Source of the DNA: Tachypleus tridentatus
Lineage: Eukaryota; Arthropoda; Merostomata; Xiphosura; Limulidae
DNA length: 64,000 nt
Assembly: GCF_004210375.1 (NCBI RefSeq)
Contig: NC_134828.1
Coordinates: forward strand, 25,288,400 to 25,352,399
Direction: 5' to 3'
Below the pieces are notes generated by a model. It ran no database searches, was not told where the DNA came from, and worked only from the letters and a program-made list of their open reading frames with translations. Every line of letters starts with the position of its first letter. The first letter of the stretch is position 1. Below, piece after piece: positions 1 through 15,200 of the stretch. Position numbers and translations under genes: made by a program.

Positions 1-267
1 AGTAGAAAACTGAATTTACTGCTGTTGCCTGAAATATTGTTTTAATTTGACTTAAAGTGTTTTCAGTATTAAAATTTAAAGTTGTTGTAACATCTTACAA
101 CAATACATTAGTGAAAAGCCTATTGCCTTTATCATTTCTTATTTGGTATTAAGGTTGTTATTTTTTTTTTTTTTACTTTAGTATGCCTAATTTGTGTGGA
201 CAGTTTTACATGTTAATGTAACCGTAGTTAACATTTAAGTGTTTTTTTGTTTTTTTCTCTCCGGTAG
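1..267 (+). other. UBR4 intron, 3' part
   Basis: Non-coding AT-rich sequence ending in a T-rich tract and the acceptor ccggtag at 267. Nothing else is recognisable. Confidence 0.7.
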
Positions 268-3200
268 GTCCAAGCTCTTGTAGAGGTTATTCATGCTTTT
301 ACTTCGTGTGATCTTGAAAATGTTCCTCTTGCTGTTAAACTCTATGTTCAACTTCTTCTCTCTGATGACACTGCTGTCAGCTTTGCTGCCAAGGATGCAC
401 TTGTTCGGTTACTGAGACCAAGGCTTCGTCGAAGAAAGGTTTTTATTCCGTCACCCCCACATTGTAGTACACCAGGTAAAGGTTATTAAAAACAAAATTT
501 AACTTTTCTTTGATCAGTTTGATCCTGAATGAAACATCTAGAACTTTTTTTGTAATATCTTTTGTTATCCCTCAAGTACTTTTGATGTTTCTTCATTAAA
601 ATTTATAATGTCTAGGAGAGACCCAAGATACTGAAACCACAGATTCAAGGACACTGAGTCAAGGACAGGCTGCTGTTCAAGCTGCCCCCCAGGTTCAGCG
701 GGCTGTTCAGACTCAATCCCAGAACCACGTTTCCCAAGAAGAGCAGCAAGATTTTGAAATGGTTGAGGGTTTAGAACCAGTTGTTCTACTTCCAGGAGAA
801 AATGAATCTGTGGGAGCCAATTTGGAAGCTCTAATAGCAGGCCAAGCCAGCTTCCCTCCACTACTGGACATTCCTCCTGACGCTGATGATGAAACTATGG
901 TCGAACTAGCAATAGCTCTCAGCCTACAAGTAAGGTTAATAAAACTTGCAGAAATAGAAGATAAATGTCTCTGCAGAAAAATATGAGCTTTATTTAGCTG
1001 GAACTTTAAATTATTTAGACTTTACCTTTCAAAGAGAGATCTTAAACATAATTAAAATTTACTTTATTTATATTCATTGGTTATTTTACTGAGGGTTCTT
1101 GATATAGTGAGAGTTCTCAGCTGAGTTCACCATTGTCTAAATAAGTTAGCAGTTGATGACTGATTTCTTTGATTAAAAAGTGGCCAGAGAAATGTATATA
1201 GATAACACCAGATACTAGACACGGTTTGTTTTAAATGTTTAACTGTAGGAAGATATTTAAATTAGTCAGATATTAAAGTATGACTGAGTTGTAAGAAGGA
1301 CATCTTGGAAAAACTCTTAGTGGAGTTTTGGTTTAGTAGATCTACCATTATACAGAGGAATTAGCAAAGAGACAGCAAATGAATAAAAAGATTTGCAGAT
1401 GGACAGAACAGATACATAGCAATACATACTGGGCTACCATTCCTAAACATCCAGCTGAAGTAAATAATGCCAAACAAATTTTCTTTCTGAGCTGCTGAAA
1501 CAACAGTTCAAATTCCTAAACCCCTGAAAACAGTTTTTTTTAAATATATGAAATCATTAATAGTAATTACTAAAAGAATCAAACAGAATTTTGAAGTTTA
1601 AGTAGAATATTGTAGGTTCATTCAAGTCTACTGGTTCAGTACAATAAAATATTATCTTAAAACGACTTTTGTGTTGATATTTGCAAGAGACCTTGTTCTA
1701 GTGTACCTGTTGTAGGATTTAAATTGTCATGATTTACTTTTACTAACTTCATATCTAATTTTTGTTTTTTTTTGTACAGCCCTGTATGCTTCTTTATTTG
1801 TTGTTTTTATCAAATATTTGCCTTACATTTATAAACTTGTTTCCTTTATAGGACCAACCAGGTCACTCTGAAAGTTTAGGTTTACAGAGTTTGTCCTTAA
1901 GGTCTCAAGGTCCACAGAGAGCATCGTCATTAGAAGGTGGCCACTACTCTGACACAACAGCTTCTGCTGGTGCAAGTGATGATGAAGGAAGTACTGCTGC
2001 TACTGATGGGTCCACTCTCAGGACTTCCCCTGCTGAACAGGTGAATAACTTAGTTCCAGACTAAGCAGATAATTATCTGAGTTGTTCTGTGAGTTGTCAT
2101 GCCCCATAAGATTTCCAAGTATGTTATTACTTAATCAGTAACCTTAACCAATAAAGTTTAATGCTATCATCAACTTGAGCTTTTAACAGTAGGTTGTTTT
2201 ACTTAATATTTCGCTTTTCACTGTAATGTGTATAAATATATTTTGAAACATCTGTCATAGTTGTTTGATGTTTATGGCCTTTTAAACGTAAGTATATAAA
2301 CTCTTAATGAACATTTTAGAAACTACCAGTATTTGAAAGATGTGTTTTTGTTTTAAAGTTTTTCTCTTTATTCCAGGGAGGAAGTGCTGGTTCAGAGAGT
2401 GGAGGAAGTGGAGTTGATTCCATAACGGGTGAGCACAACGTGAGTGGACGCAGTAGTGCTTATGGTGATAACGTTCATGAAAGCACAACCACTGGAGCTC
2501 GTTCTGAAACCAGCTCCGTAGGTGTTCCAAGTACATCAATGCCACATGAAGCTGAAGGACTGGAACTGGAAACAGATGTTGATACAAGTTACAGACTGCA
2601 TTCATTACGGCTAATGCTCCTAGAAAAGTTGTTACAATATCTACCAGAACTTCGAGATGTTGCAGGAGTGAGGGCTATTCCATATGCCCAGGTTTGTTGT
2701 CCTGTCCTGAGAAGAAAAGCTTTGTTTTAGTTGTAAATTATCATTTTTTGTTATTAGTGGGTACAATATTTTAACAGATTTTTCTGTTTATTTGCATAAG
2801 CATAAAACTTAAAACAAGTACTACTGATTAAAAAAACAACTAATGTCTGGTTTTAAAAAGTTTATTTCAAGATATATAATTATATTAAAAGCTTGTTTTA
2901 TAATTTCACTTCAGATTTTTGTATGTAGTGGATGTGTGGTAATTAATAAGAAATGAAATCTCAATGTTTAAGAGAGATTACAATGTAGATTGGAGAGTAC
3001 AGACAGCGCTGTTTCCATTAAAATGCATTTTCATTTAAGAGTTTCATACCTCCTTTCAGGTACTGTTAATGCTAAGTTGTGACTTGCAAGGAAAGGATGA
3101 AAAAGACAAAGCTACTTTGGACAACTTATTGTCAGCTGTCATTGCTGAACTAGATATGGGAAATCATGACGTGAGCAGACTTACTAAACGCACTGCTCAT

Positions 3201-6200
3201 CGTGAAGTTCAGCTGATACTTATGAGATTATTGAGCATAATGATGTCACGAGTGAGAACCTCCCTTAAACCCCTACTTGGGGAAGCTTCAGCATTTTGTA
3301 GCACCAATGCTGCAATTGCTCTCCTGAACAATAATACTGTTGACTTCTGTTTACAAGTGCTGAAGGTCATGCTGGATTACTGGAAGGCTACTCATGGAGA
3401 AAAGTCAACAGGGAGCATAAGTCTACTGAAACCCCACCCTGAATCCCCTCCACCAGATATGTCTCCTTTCTTCTTGCGGCCATATGTTAAGGGTCATGCC
3501 AATGATGTTTTTGAAGCTTACCAGCAGTTGCTGACAGAAATGGTAATAAGACTTCCTTATCAAATCAAGAAACTGACTAGTTCTTTGCCTTCTAGCCCTC
3601 CACTTGTTTTTAACCAAGCCTGGTACTCTTACTTGTGTGAATACATGATGATGCCTCAAGCTCCTTTTGTGAAGAGACAAGTTAGAAAACTGTTACTCTT
3701 CATCTGTGGTTCCAAGGAAAAGTACCGTCAGCTACGAGACTTTCATGCATTGGAATCTCACGTGAAAAATGTCAAGGTCATTTGTCATCAGGGAGGTTAC
3801 GATGGAGGAGCAAGAAGCAGTGCTGTCATTAGCTTGCCCTACGATTCACTTATTACCCTTATTGAACACCTAAAAGCATGTACTGAAATTGCAACAACAC
3901 GCACCATCAACTGGCAGAAGTTCTGCTTAAAGGATGAAAGTGTTTTGTCTTTCTTAATCCACGTGAGTTTCCTGTTGGAAGAAGGAGTCTCTCCAGTTCT
4001 CCTTCAGTTACTGCAGTCTGCTCTTTGTGGTTCTGCTGGTATCCAACCTTCAAGTTCTCCAGTCAAGCAGAAGAAAGACAGAGAGAAGTCTGAAGAGGGC
4101 GAGGAAGCTCCAAGATACGATGAAGCCCAGTGTATTGCTCTAGCTCAACAGGTGAACAAGTTTCTGGATAAGGCTCTGCTCAGCCAGTTTATTCGTTACT
4201 TTCTGTTGGAGTCGAATGCCACATCTGTGCGTTGGCAGGCTCATTCACTGATTTTCCACTTGTACAAGAACTCAAGCTCGTTGCAACAGGAACAATTACT
4301 GGATCTAATGTGGAAATTGTGGCCTCTGCTACCTGTTTATGGTCGTAAAGCTGTCCAGTTTGTTGACTTGCTTGGATTCTTTACTCTAAAAACTTCTGCT
4401 TCTCAGAAGAAAGAAAAAGACTACATGGAGAAAGCTTTGGGAGTTATTCGTCAACAGAACCAGCAACTTATGACACACCCCAATTCTACCATCTACAGTG
4501 CTTTACAGGGTTACGTAGAGTTTGATGGATACTATCTCGAAAGTGAGCCTTGCCTCGTTTGTAATAACCCTGAAGTTCCCTGGAGCAATATTAAACTCTC
4601 GGCTATCAAGGTTGATTCGCGATTTACCACCAGCACTCAAATGGTCAAACTTATTGGCAGTCACACTATCTCTAAGATCAGTTTACGCATTGCTGAGTTG
4701 AAGCGTAGCAAAATGGTGAGAACTTTGAATATTTACTACAACAACCGTACTGTTCAGTCTGTGGTGGAGCTTAAGAACCGGCCTTCCATATGGCATAAAG
4801 CCAAAAAGTGTGTGTTGACTGCAGGCCAGACTGAGCTCAAGATAGAATTTCCTTTATCCATAGTTGCTTGTAACCTGATGATTGAATATGCAGACTTCTA
4901 TGAGAATTTTCAAGCCTCATCAGAAACACTACAGTGTCCTAGATGTAGTGCCTCAGTGCCAGCCAATCCTGGAGTCTGTGCTAATTGTGGAGAGAATGTT
5001 TTCCAGTGTCACAAGTGTCGAGCTATCAACTACGACGAGAAAGACCCTTTTCTTTGTAATTCCTGTGGCTTCTGCAAGTATGCCAAATTTGAATACACGT
5101 TGACAGCAAAACCTTGCTGTGCTGTTGATCCTATTGAGAATGAAGAAGACAGAAAGAAAGCTATAACTACCATCAACAACCTCCTTGAGAAAGCTGACAG
5201 AGTATATAAACAGCTGATGGCTAACATCCCAGCTCTGGAACACCTTTTACTTCGGATCCACGAACACGGGATGGTAGAAAGAGCACCAGAAGATAGTGCT
5301 GCTGCTGGAAATCCTGCATCCAATGTCAACCGGGGCATTCAACAGCTAGCCCAGAAATATGGCACTGATTGCAAAGCTTCATTTGATGAACTTAGCAAGA
5401 TTGTACAAAAGGTGAGTTTTGTATTTATCCAACATAAAAATCTTATTTATGTAACATTTAAAAACTGAAAGTATTATAACTTATTGGATTGGACACAATT
5501 AAAACTTTGTATTTAATATTTGACCAAAGCAAGACAGATATAAGTATAAAGTATAAAATGCAATTCTTCTTAGCTATTCAAACTTGTAAATAATTTGATG
5601 TCTTATGGTATAGTTTGGATTTCTGTTTACATCAAATCTTAATATTGTTCTTAAGCAGAGAATTTTTAACTTGTTAATTTATGACAGTACTATTAAAGTA
5701 TACACCCACTCCCAAAGTACAGCTAAGTTATATATGGTACATCTCAATCGTACATGAGTAGGTTGAAAATGTTTATTTACTAATTTTACATACACAAATA
5801 TAAATTCTGATTTGGACTTACATTAGGAAATAGGACAATATCTTATTTGTCTAGTACAATGAATGAATAAGTTTTTTTGTTGTTTTCACTGATGACTCGC
5901 TTATCTTATTTGAGAAACACTGCTTCTACCATGTGCAAAATACAAATATAAGGAAAACAAGAATGGTAAATGTAATATTAAGATGGATGGTATTGGTATT
6001 AAAACTTTAATTAAAATAAAGTACAAAATGTTCTGACCTTTTTAGGTCACGTTCTGTACTTTTATTTTAAAGTTCTAATACCCATACCAGCCATCTTGAG
6101 AAACGATTTTTACTTCAAGTGGATTTCTCGTCATCATAAAGAATGGTAAGTGTTTAACCTGACCTTTATTTTCTCAATGTTTGTTATATCAATGCTCTTA

Positions 6201-9200
6201 TTCATATATTTCTTAATATCTGAGCAGTTATTTTAGCCTAATACTAACAACTGCACCACAAATCTCATGCAACATTTATTTTACACGTGTGTGGGGTTTG
6301 GGGAGGTGGCATGGTGTTCACTGTGCAGGTCTACTGAATACAGGCTATTGGAAAGATGCCTGTGTCATGTGTGGCATTAATTGTCACTTTTGTTGGATGT
6401 TTGCTTCATATAATGAAATAGAAATGGCTTCCAGACTTGATCTGGTCAGCCATTTACTCGTCTATTTAATCTCTGTCTCCGAGTTCCACTTCTACTACAA
6501 TCAGTTTTTTGTAGCTTGTAACACCAGACATATAGGCAGTCAACCCTGTTTTTTTCGCTCTAGTTAATTTATGACAGTACCATTAAAGTATATACACCCC
6601 CAAAGTACAGCTTTGATCCTTGTGAAAATACAGGGATTATAAGAATTTTCAGTAGAAGTGGATGTGTGTGTATATAGAGAGAATAATTTTACTGTAATAG
6701 ATATAAAACAAAATCTTATTCCCTTGTAAAAAAGAGAACTTTGTGTTCATTCAAATACATTTGAAACATCAACAACTCTAGAAATGAATGTATATATATA
6801 TATATATATATATTTGTTTGTTCTTCATGTGGTTTTTTTATGTAACAGGTTCTAGCTTCACGGAAGGAACTGGTTGAGTACGAGAGGCGACAAAGAGAAT
6901 CTCGTGCCAAAAATGCATCTTCTACCACATCGGTATCCACTGATGGTATTGTTCGAATTATGGCATCATCAACAGAGAAACTTGGCACAGCTACGTCTCA
7001 GGGCCGTTGTTATGGCTGTTCCAGTGCTGCAGTGGAGCACTGTATTACATTGCTTAGAGCCCTAGCAACGAGTCAGCGTTACCGACAGGATCTCTGTAGT
7101 CAGGGGCTAATAAAAGAACTTGTGGAATGTAACCTACGGAATGGAAGTGTGCAGGTTCGTTGTGAGGTTCGTAAATTACTCTGTCTTCTGACTCTGGATA
7201 ATCCAAAAGCAACTAATGACCTGAATTCCTTGTTAATGGAAAAGATAGCCACTGCTCTGAAAGGACATAAGATCAACCCTGATTTAGCAGGAGCTGTACG
7301 ACATGAAGTGGCACTTCTAGCAAGTAATTTACAGAAGGAAGATTCATGCTGGGAACAGTCACTAAGGTTTGTGATAGAGAAGTTTTAAATTTCTGTATGT
7401 ATACTTGAGTAAGATGCACTTGGATTTGGAAATAATTTTATCTGAAATATGGACATTTTGATCATGTACAGATTGACAGCATGTTTATGAGTAGTTTGAT
7501 GTTACAACTTCTGTAAACTTTGGTGTTATAAAGTTTTTGATAGGTTTTAGTAACTTGAGTTTTTTTTTGGTTTTTTTACATCTAAGTATTCGAAATAATA
7601 CAAGACTTGCTGTTAAGAAATTGGAGTTGTTCAATGGTGTATGTCGAACATTAGTTCCTGACCAATACCAATTTATTTTATTCATATTTTTAGAAATTTG
7701 TATTGAGACATCAAAAGTATTGTTGGAATAATTATGGTCTTTCTATTCTGATTGTTTAGTTTATTGTTTGCAAGTTGCCAAAAAAAATACAAAACCTGTT
7801 TGTGAACAATTTAGTTCCTCAGTTTATTTACATTTTTCTTTATACAATGCAACAAGTCTTTTAGAACAAAAGCACTTTTTAACTAGAATCATTGTGAAGT
7901 TTTTACATAAACATCCTCATAGACTGAACTTGGCTGAATAAAGTGGGTATTGGATGACATTGCAGGTGCATAATCCTATTGCTTAACATTTGTTACCTGC
8001 TTATTAAAATCCCTAATACAGAATTTGGTAACCTGTGAATTTTTACATTTTCAAGCTGACATCAGTTCCTGGTAATTCCTTTTTCACCAATTTCTGTAGC
8101 TTTCTATTTAATCTTGTGTCAATCTGAGAAGGTAATCTATGGTTAAAGTTATCCAGAAATTCTGGATTTGTTAGAATGACAAGTGAGAACTTTGTGTTGA
8201 AAAACCAGTTTATCTTTTAAAAACATTTAAGCTGTTTTTTTGGTTTTTTTTTCAATACTGTGATAACAAATTGAGCTTAATTTTAGTTATTTCTCTTAAT
8301 TGTATATTTATCTGATACATAGATTAATGTTCATTTTGATACGGTTTTAGTAATTAATAAGTAAATAAGGAGAAAAGTAGTGAAGCAGTTTTCTTTGTAA
8401 AGTGCTCGGTGTGTTATGCAACTGTTTTTTTGTTGGTTTTTTATTATACTAGGTGTGTTATGCAGCTGTTCTTGGTGGGTGTAAACAGCAGAGCTCCAGT
8501 TGTTATGGAAAGCATCACTCTGCCTTGCCTAAAAACCTTGCAGATGTTAATTAGATCTGAAGCCCCAAGTAATAAGAAATTGAAAGATAGGACAGTAGAG
8601 GCTCTGGCAAGTGTAAGGACCTCAGGTTAGCACACTCTCATTTTTACACATGATAAACTATGAATACCATACTGTGAGAAGTTGAGAGAGATTAGCAGTA
8701 AGGGGAACTAGGATTATAATATACGTGGAATAGGAACTTGGCATGCTTGGCTCCTGGAAGGTAAACAAAAAGAACTATAGTACTCGTGAGACAGTAAACT
8801 GTGCTGAAGATGTCTAAGCAGTATTATTTCAGGAAGAGGAGCTGAAATAATAATTATTCTTATTATAAAATAAAACATTAGCTAGTTTAATGGTTCTGCT
8901 TTTATTTAATGTTAGTTCTTGCTCTTCTCTAAGCAACTCAACATTCATGAATTGTATTCATGCCCTGTGTACAGTGTAATTTAATTTGTGATGAAAATTG
9001 AATTTCAGTCTTTTTATGAAGCCTCTTTTGATGCTTTATTTTGCATAAAACTAAATAAATATTAAGATTCTTTGATTTGTTTTACTTATTTAATATTTTT
9101 TAATGCTGAAATCCATCTTTCAGTAGTTAAATAGTTCTTTCCCAATATGTTTTATACCACAGACTATTATGCAATATCCAAAGTACATTCAGTGTCTTCT

Positions 9201-12200
9201 GATGCTGTCATCACAGATTTTGCTCTGTAACTTTTAATATCTATATCAATAAGAGATGTGCCAGCTATTTTCAGTAATAAGCCTTTGTTGCTCTATCTAG
9301 GAACAACAACTGGTGTCAACCTTCATAAGTGGCTTGCTGGAGACCCTCATCACACTTATCGAGCTTGGAAACAGTCCATGCCCAAGAGACAGCCAGAATC
9401 TTCTGTTGTTAAACCTCAAAAACTGCGAACTGAAGAACTTCGTGCTCAAGTTTTGATGAGAAAATATGCTACCAGGTGGCTGGAAAAAACTCGACGACAT
9501 ACTGTCAAGCTGAGGCTGTTGCACTCTAATTGGCTTCGACAGGTGTTGTTCAGTCAGTCATCTCGTGCTGCACGTGCTGTGGCCTGTTCTGTGATGGATT
9601 CCCTCTGTCAGGTAAGCTTTGTCCTTGTAATCATAAATATTTGATGTTTTACATCTAAGTTATAATATTAAAACTTGTAATAATTTGTAGTGTTCTGGTT
9701 GATTATGGATATTAAATGACTTTACTTACAGGTTCCTACTCGTAAACGAGAAATTCTGGACATGCTTACAGCTTACTTAGATGACCTTGGGACAGCTGGA
9801 GAGAGTGCAACAGAATACTTAACGTTATATCAATGCTTGATTCACTCGGGTCACTGGAAACACTACTTGGCACTTCAAGGATTGCTTCCACGTTTAGGCA
9901 ATCTCATTACACAAGAAATAGAACGTCTGACTCACTTGGAAGAAACAACGTTAACATCTGATCTTTCTCAAGGTGCGTGCAATTGTTTATGGTAATATTG
10001 TCAGGACTCTTGCAGATGTGTTAATTTTCAGTTAAACACATTATAATATATCAGTCATTCCATATCTGTTACATCCATTGTTGGTGAGTCTTGTAAAACA
10101 ACACTAAGGCTCTTCAGGCTAGCTTGGATGTGATAGACATACTGTTTTAGACTTGAATATATTAACAGTTCTGTTTACAACAGTAGTTGTGGTTTGAACT
10201 GGATTAAAATTGATTAATTTTTCATTGATTTTGTCACATGTAAAAATTAGGGTAAGAATTTTCTACATCTATGGTATTAATCATTATATGTATTATTTTA
10301 ATTAACTTGCTTATTAATGAGAAGTGGCAAACCAGTTTAGAGTTGTAAACAAAAGATTCTTTAAAACTGAAAATGTTTGAAAGAAATCAAGATGGTTGGA
10401 GCTCAGCTAGAAATTCTGAAACACACCTTAACCAATGAAAACTCCTTTTTTGTGTGTGTGGTTAAGGTGATGGAAAACACCCAACGAATGAACTTGTACA
10501 TGAAATTGAGTACCTTGTTGTTTTAAAGATTTGATCATTAATGCAATTTATGATACTTAGCTTCCAAAATTTAAATATTGTATCTCTTCCCACTTTTGTA
10601 AAACTGAGGTAACTAATATGTATTGTTTTTAATGTTGTAGGAAACTTAATTATCTAAGTGAACCAGCTTTGAAGATCAATGCTACAGAGGCATGTGACAT
10701 GGCATGATGGTTAGCATGATGTTATGAGTGACTCGCAAGCTCGAATTATGTCACTGAACATGCTCACTTTTTCAGCTATGTTGATTATAATTTGATGTTT
10801 GATCCCACTTTTTATTCATAAAAACATCCCAAGAGTTAGTTGTGGGGGGGTGTGATTAGTTTCTTTACATTTTGTCTTAACTCTTCTAAGTTAGAGATGG
10901 CTAATATAAATAGCCCTTGAATGGGTTTGCATGAAATTCTTTTGAAAGAAAACAGTCAGTATGCTAAAATAAACTTGTTTTCATCTTTGTTCTTAATGCT
11001 TTATTTTGGATTATCATGTTCTTATTTATTTTCTCACTACCATTATTATGAATACAATAAAACATTAAACAAGGATTTACTAAACAAAAAAAGACTTGTA
11101 ATAATTTGCTAAATCAATTAATTATTACTTTTTAAATTTTATACTATGTTTCATAAATTCATAATTTCCATGCTGCTTCCAAGTGGTTCAGCAGTAATTG
11201 TGAAAACTCATAACTATAAAAAAATTGAGCTCTGTTACTCGTGGTGGGCAAAGCACAGATAGCCCGTTGAGTAGTTTTATGCTCAAAACCAAATGAAGGA
11301 AATAGTTTTAACACTAAACTGATCCACATTCAACTTAAGTCTCTACATGAGTTAAGTAGACTTGACAGCAATATTAAGTCAGATATGTATGAACACTGCT
11401 GCTCTGCAAACTGTTGGGTAGAATATAATTTATTAATTTTTTCAGGTTATGCTCTAAAAATGCAGACAGAGCTGCTGGCTTCATTTATTGAGGTAGACAG
11501 TATAAGACAGCATTACAAGAGTCGACTAGTAGGATGTGTGCTAAATGGTTACTTATCATTACGAAAACTAATTGTCCAGCGAACAAAGTTGATAGATGAA
11601 ACTCAAGAAAAACTGCTGGAACTTCTTGAAGAAATGACCACAGGTATATTTGTTGTTTGTCTTGTTCTCCTGAAGCTTATGGATTCCTGATTTTGCTCTT
11701 ACAAACTCACTCAAATGAAATCCTTCCCCTACCCTCCTCTTTAATTTGTACAGGATTATCTTACAACTTATATTGGTCATCCATAAAAGTGGCCAAAGGT
11801 GTAAACAAACAAACAAACAAAAAAAAACAGATATGTAATACCCGAAACATTTTGTTTTTTATACCAAGTACCAAGAGCTTTTTCTAATTAAATTCAAAAC
11901 TGATTCTTCATATAGTTTTGAAAGGAAATAAATGATATTTAACATGAATAAGTATATAACTGTTTTTGTCAAAAGTGTAAATTTTAATGTCTGTTAAATA
12001 GAAGACAAGTGAAAGTGGAAGATCAAATAAAAATAAATATCTTTCTCTGAGTATTTTTTCAACATTTGTCTTGAGTATTGAGCACTCTAAGTACATTATA
12101 CAAATTTGTTTAACAAATTCTCAGTAATATATTTAGTTTTCTAAACACTTGGGATGTTTGTATGCTTTAAAAGCTATTTTCTTTTATTTTGTTTTAGGTC

Positions 12201-15200
12201 TGAAAAACATATGCTAAAATTAAGCTATCTTTAACAGCATAAACACTGTTTTAGCTTTAAGGTAAAAACAAACAAGTTTTGAGTCCATATTACACTTATT
12301 CTGTAGGAACAGAATCAGAGACCAAAGCATTTATGTCTGTCTGTGTGGAGACTGTTAAAAAGTACGAGATTGAAGACTTGCGTACCCCAGTTTTTATCTT
12401 TGAGAGACTTTGTTCCATTATATATCCTGTAAGTACTTGTTTCAGACAATTTTTTATGAGTTTAGTCAAATTTGAGTCCCTGAATACACATGTTTTGGAG
12501 AGTACTTGTTTCTTTCCTTTTCATTATGTATCTTACATTATCTGTGAAAGGGCATTTCATCTCCAGATATTTATATATAACATGTAACTTCATAGTAGAT
12601 CTTGGTCTGATTTAATTGTTCTTAACTGAATATTGTTTATACATTTAATGTTGGTAACAGGATGCTATTTTTACACCTCATGCTTGTAACAGGATGATGG
12701 TTTATACTTACTGTTGGTTTCCCTTGCTAACAGGAAGAGAATGACACTGGAGAATTCTTTATCACACTGGAAAAAGATCCACAACAGGAAGATTTCTTGC
12801 AGGGCAGAATGCTTGGGAATCCGTACAGCTCTACGGAACCTGGAATGGGGCCATTAATGCGAGATGTGAAGAACAAAATATGTCAAGATTGTGAGTTGGT
12901 AGCATTGCTGGAGGATGATAGTGGTATGGAACTCTTGGTGAATAACAAGATAATCTCTCTTGATCTCCCAGTCAAGGATGTATACAAGAAGGTATTGGTA
13001 CCCACATAAGTTTTGTGTAACTTGGGTGTTGAAATCACAATGAATTTAACCTATTTTAATATCCCTCTGTTCTTTATTATATGAATGAGGAGAGTTTTTA
13101 TTTAATATTAATTGAAAATCAATAATACCTTTTTATGTGCTGTATATAGCAGATTAATATTTTCTAAAAGGGAGAAAAATATAACTTAGGTTAAAAAAAA
13201 AAAAAATCTGTTTACTAGGTTTGGTGTAGTGAGAACAATGAGACAGAAGCCATGAGGATTATTTATCGAATGAGGGGGCTTCTGGGTGATGCCACAGAAG
13301 AATTCATTGAAAACTTGGACAACAAAGATACAGAAGAAGTAGACACAGAAGAGGTGTACAAAATGGCTAATGTCATGAGCCAGTGTGGTGGTCTTGAGGT
13401 CATGTTGGAAAGACTAGCTGCTATCGATGACTTGACAAGAGGACGACCCCTGCTGATGGTCTTGCTGAAATTGTTTGGCTATTGCATTAAGGTGTGTTAA
13501 CAGATGTTATGGTTAAATAAACTGGTGTACCACAGATCACTGCCACTACTAAAATGCAATTTTAATAATTTAACTGATTTGGTTCTTGCTGGTAATTAGG
13601 GAAAGGTGAAAAATCAAATTCTCACAGTTTAACATACATGGAGCAGACTGATTTGTGGTTTAATACTTGGCTGAAATAACACCTCAACCATGACTGTTCT
13701 CTCTCTTACTACTACAAGAGCATAGAAATCTTGAGAGTGAACTCTTGTCAAACTGTATTAATAAAAGATAAGCAAGCAGTATGAATGACTATACAAAGAC
13801 CAAATTTTAATACAAACAATGCAGAATGGGCTACAATGTCATGTATAGTAAATAATTGTAAAATGTCAGTAATAACTTATTAAACAATGTCCTTAGTTGT
13901 GCCAAAATTAAATCATTTTTACAAAAACATAATACATTGTTTTGGAACTTCATTTAACGGTATAAGTATTGCCATATAAAAAAAACAGCACAGGTTAAAT
14001 GCTGTTAACATTATCACGAATCTTGTATACATTTCAGGTGTTCAGTACACACTTGCATAACAAACTTCAAAATTTAAGTAAAAATGATAATTCTAACTAT
14101 AATATTTCAACAATATTGAAAGTTTTATAAAAGCATTAAGTGAGCCTCATTAGGTTTAACAAGTACCAACCATGCACAATTAACAATAGCAACTTAAGAA
14201 AAGTTGAATAAGCTATAAATTGCAAGCCTTTCACAACTGTTTATATCTGCTTCTTTTCATGAATGAAATGTATAGATTCTTTGTCCTAAGCTATCATAAT
14301 TAATTGACCAAAACAATATACTGTTATGTTATTTAGTTTTATCTTCTTTTTTCAAAGTATTCCTTCCTAAGTTGTGAGAAGTTGAATACTTGGCTTGTTT
14401 CTTGTTATTTTATTGGTTCTTAGGAAGTTGCTGAGTTTTGTTTTTATTCCATCCTATATGTTATTAAATTCTATTTGGTGTGAGAGAAAAAACAAAAGTT
14501 TGTTTTATTTAATTCACAGAAAAGTTAATGTTATATTTTTTAAACTGTGATGTCATATCGAATATTGGAAACTGTTATCTGTCTCTGTGATGACTTTATT
14601 TGAATAAAAACTGTTGTTGATTGTAATTATTCAGGTGAAATCAAACAGGCAGAAACTTATAGATCCAAACATGGGAACTATTCGAGTAATGTTAGGAACT
14701 CTCTGTCTGGCACTGTCTGCTGAGTCATCAGAACTGGTGCAGGGCTCTCCAGGTGGACCAACTATTACAGAGCAGATCATTCAGATAATGGAGCCTATAC
14801 TAGTGGAGGCAGCTGACCAGTCATTGGAGACTTACAAAAAGTTCTGTGCTGCATCTGGTGATAAAAAGGACATCACCTTCCTGCTTTCCACTGTTACCAC
14901 ATCAATGGTTCGAAATAACTCAAGCCTTCTCCAGCTCCTGATGAGAGTAGTTCCATTTCTCACATTAGGAAATCAAGTAAGCTTCATTTGTCATGGTATT
15001 TGGTATCGAGACATATCGTAGTGTCTTCTGGTAAAGGAAAACTACTTACAGGACACACTGTGTGGTATTAACAAGAGTGATAGTTTAATGACTTTCCACT
15101 TTCCGTATCTTGGGCTGCGATAATCCAAATTATCGCATTTTACAGTGGATGTGCTCTGGTGGACTCCATGGCCCGGGTGGTTAAGGCACTCGACTCATAA

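Noticed and set aside
10921-11112. 63-codon plus-strand frame in a UBR4 intron
   Set aside because: It overlaps a SINE fragment and AT-rich intron sequence, with no conserved counterpart in UBR4.
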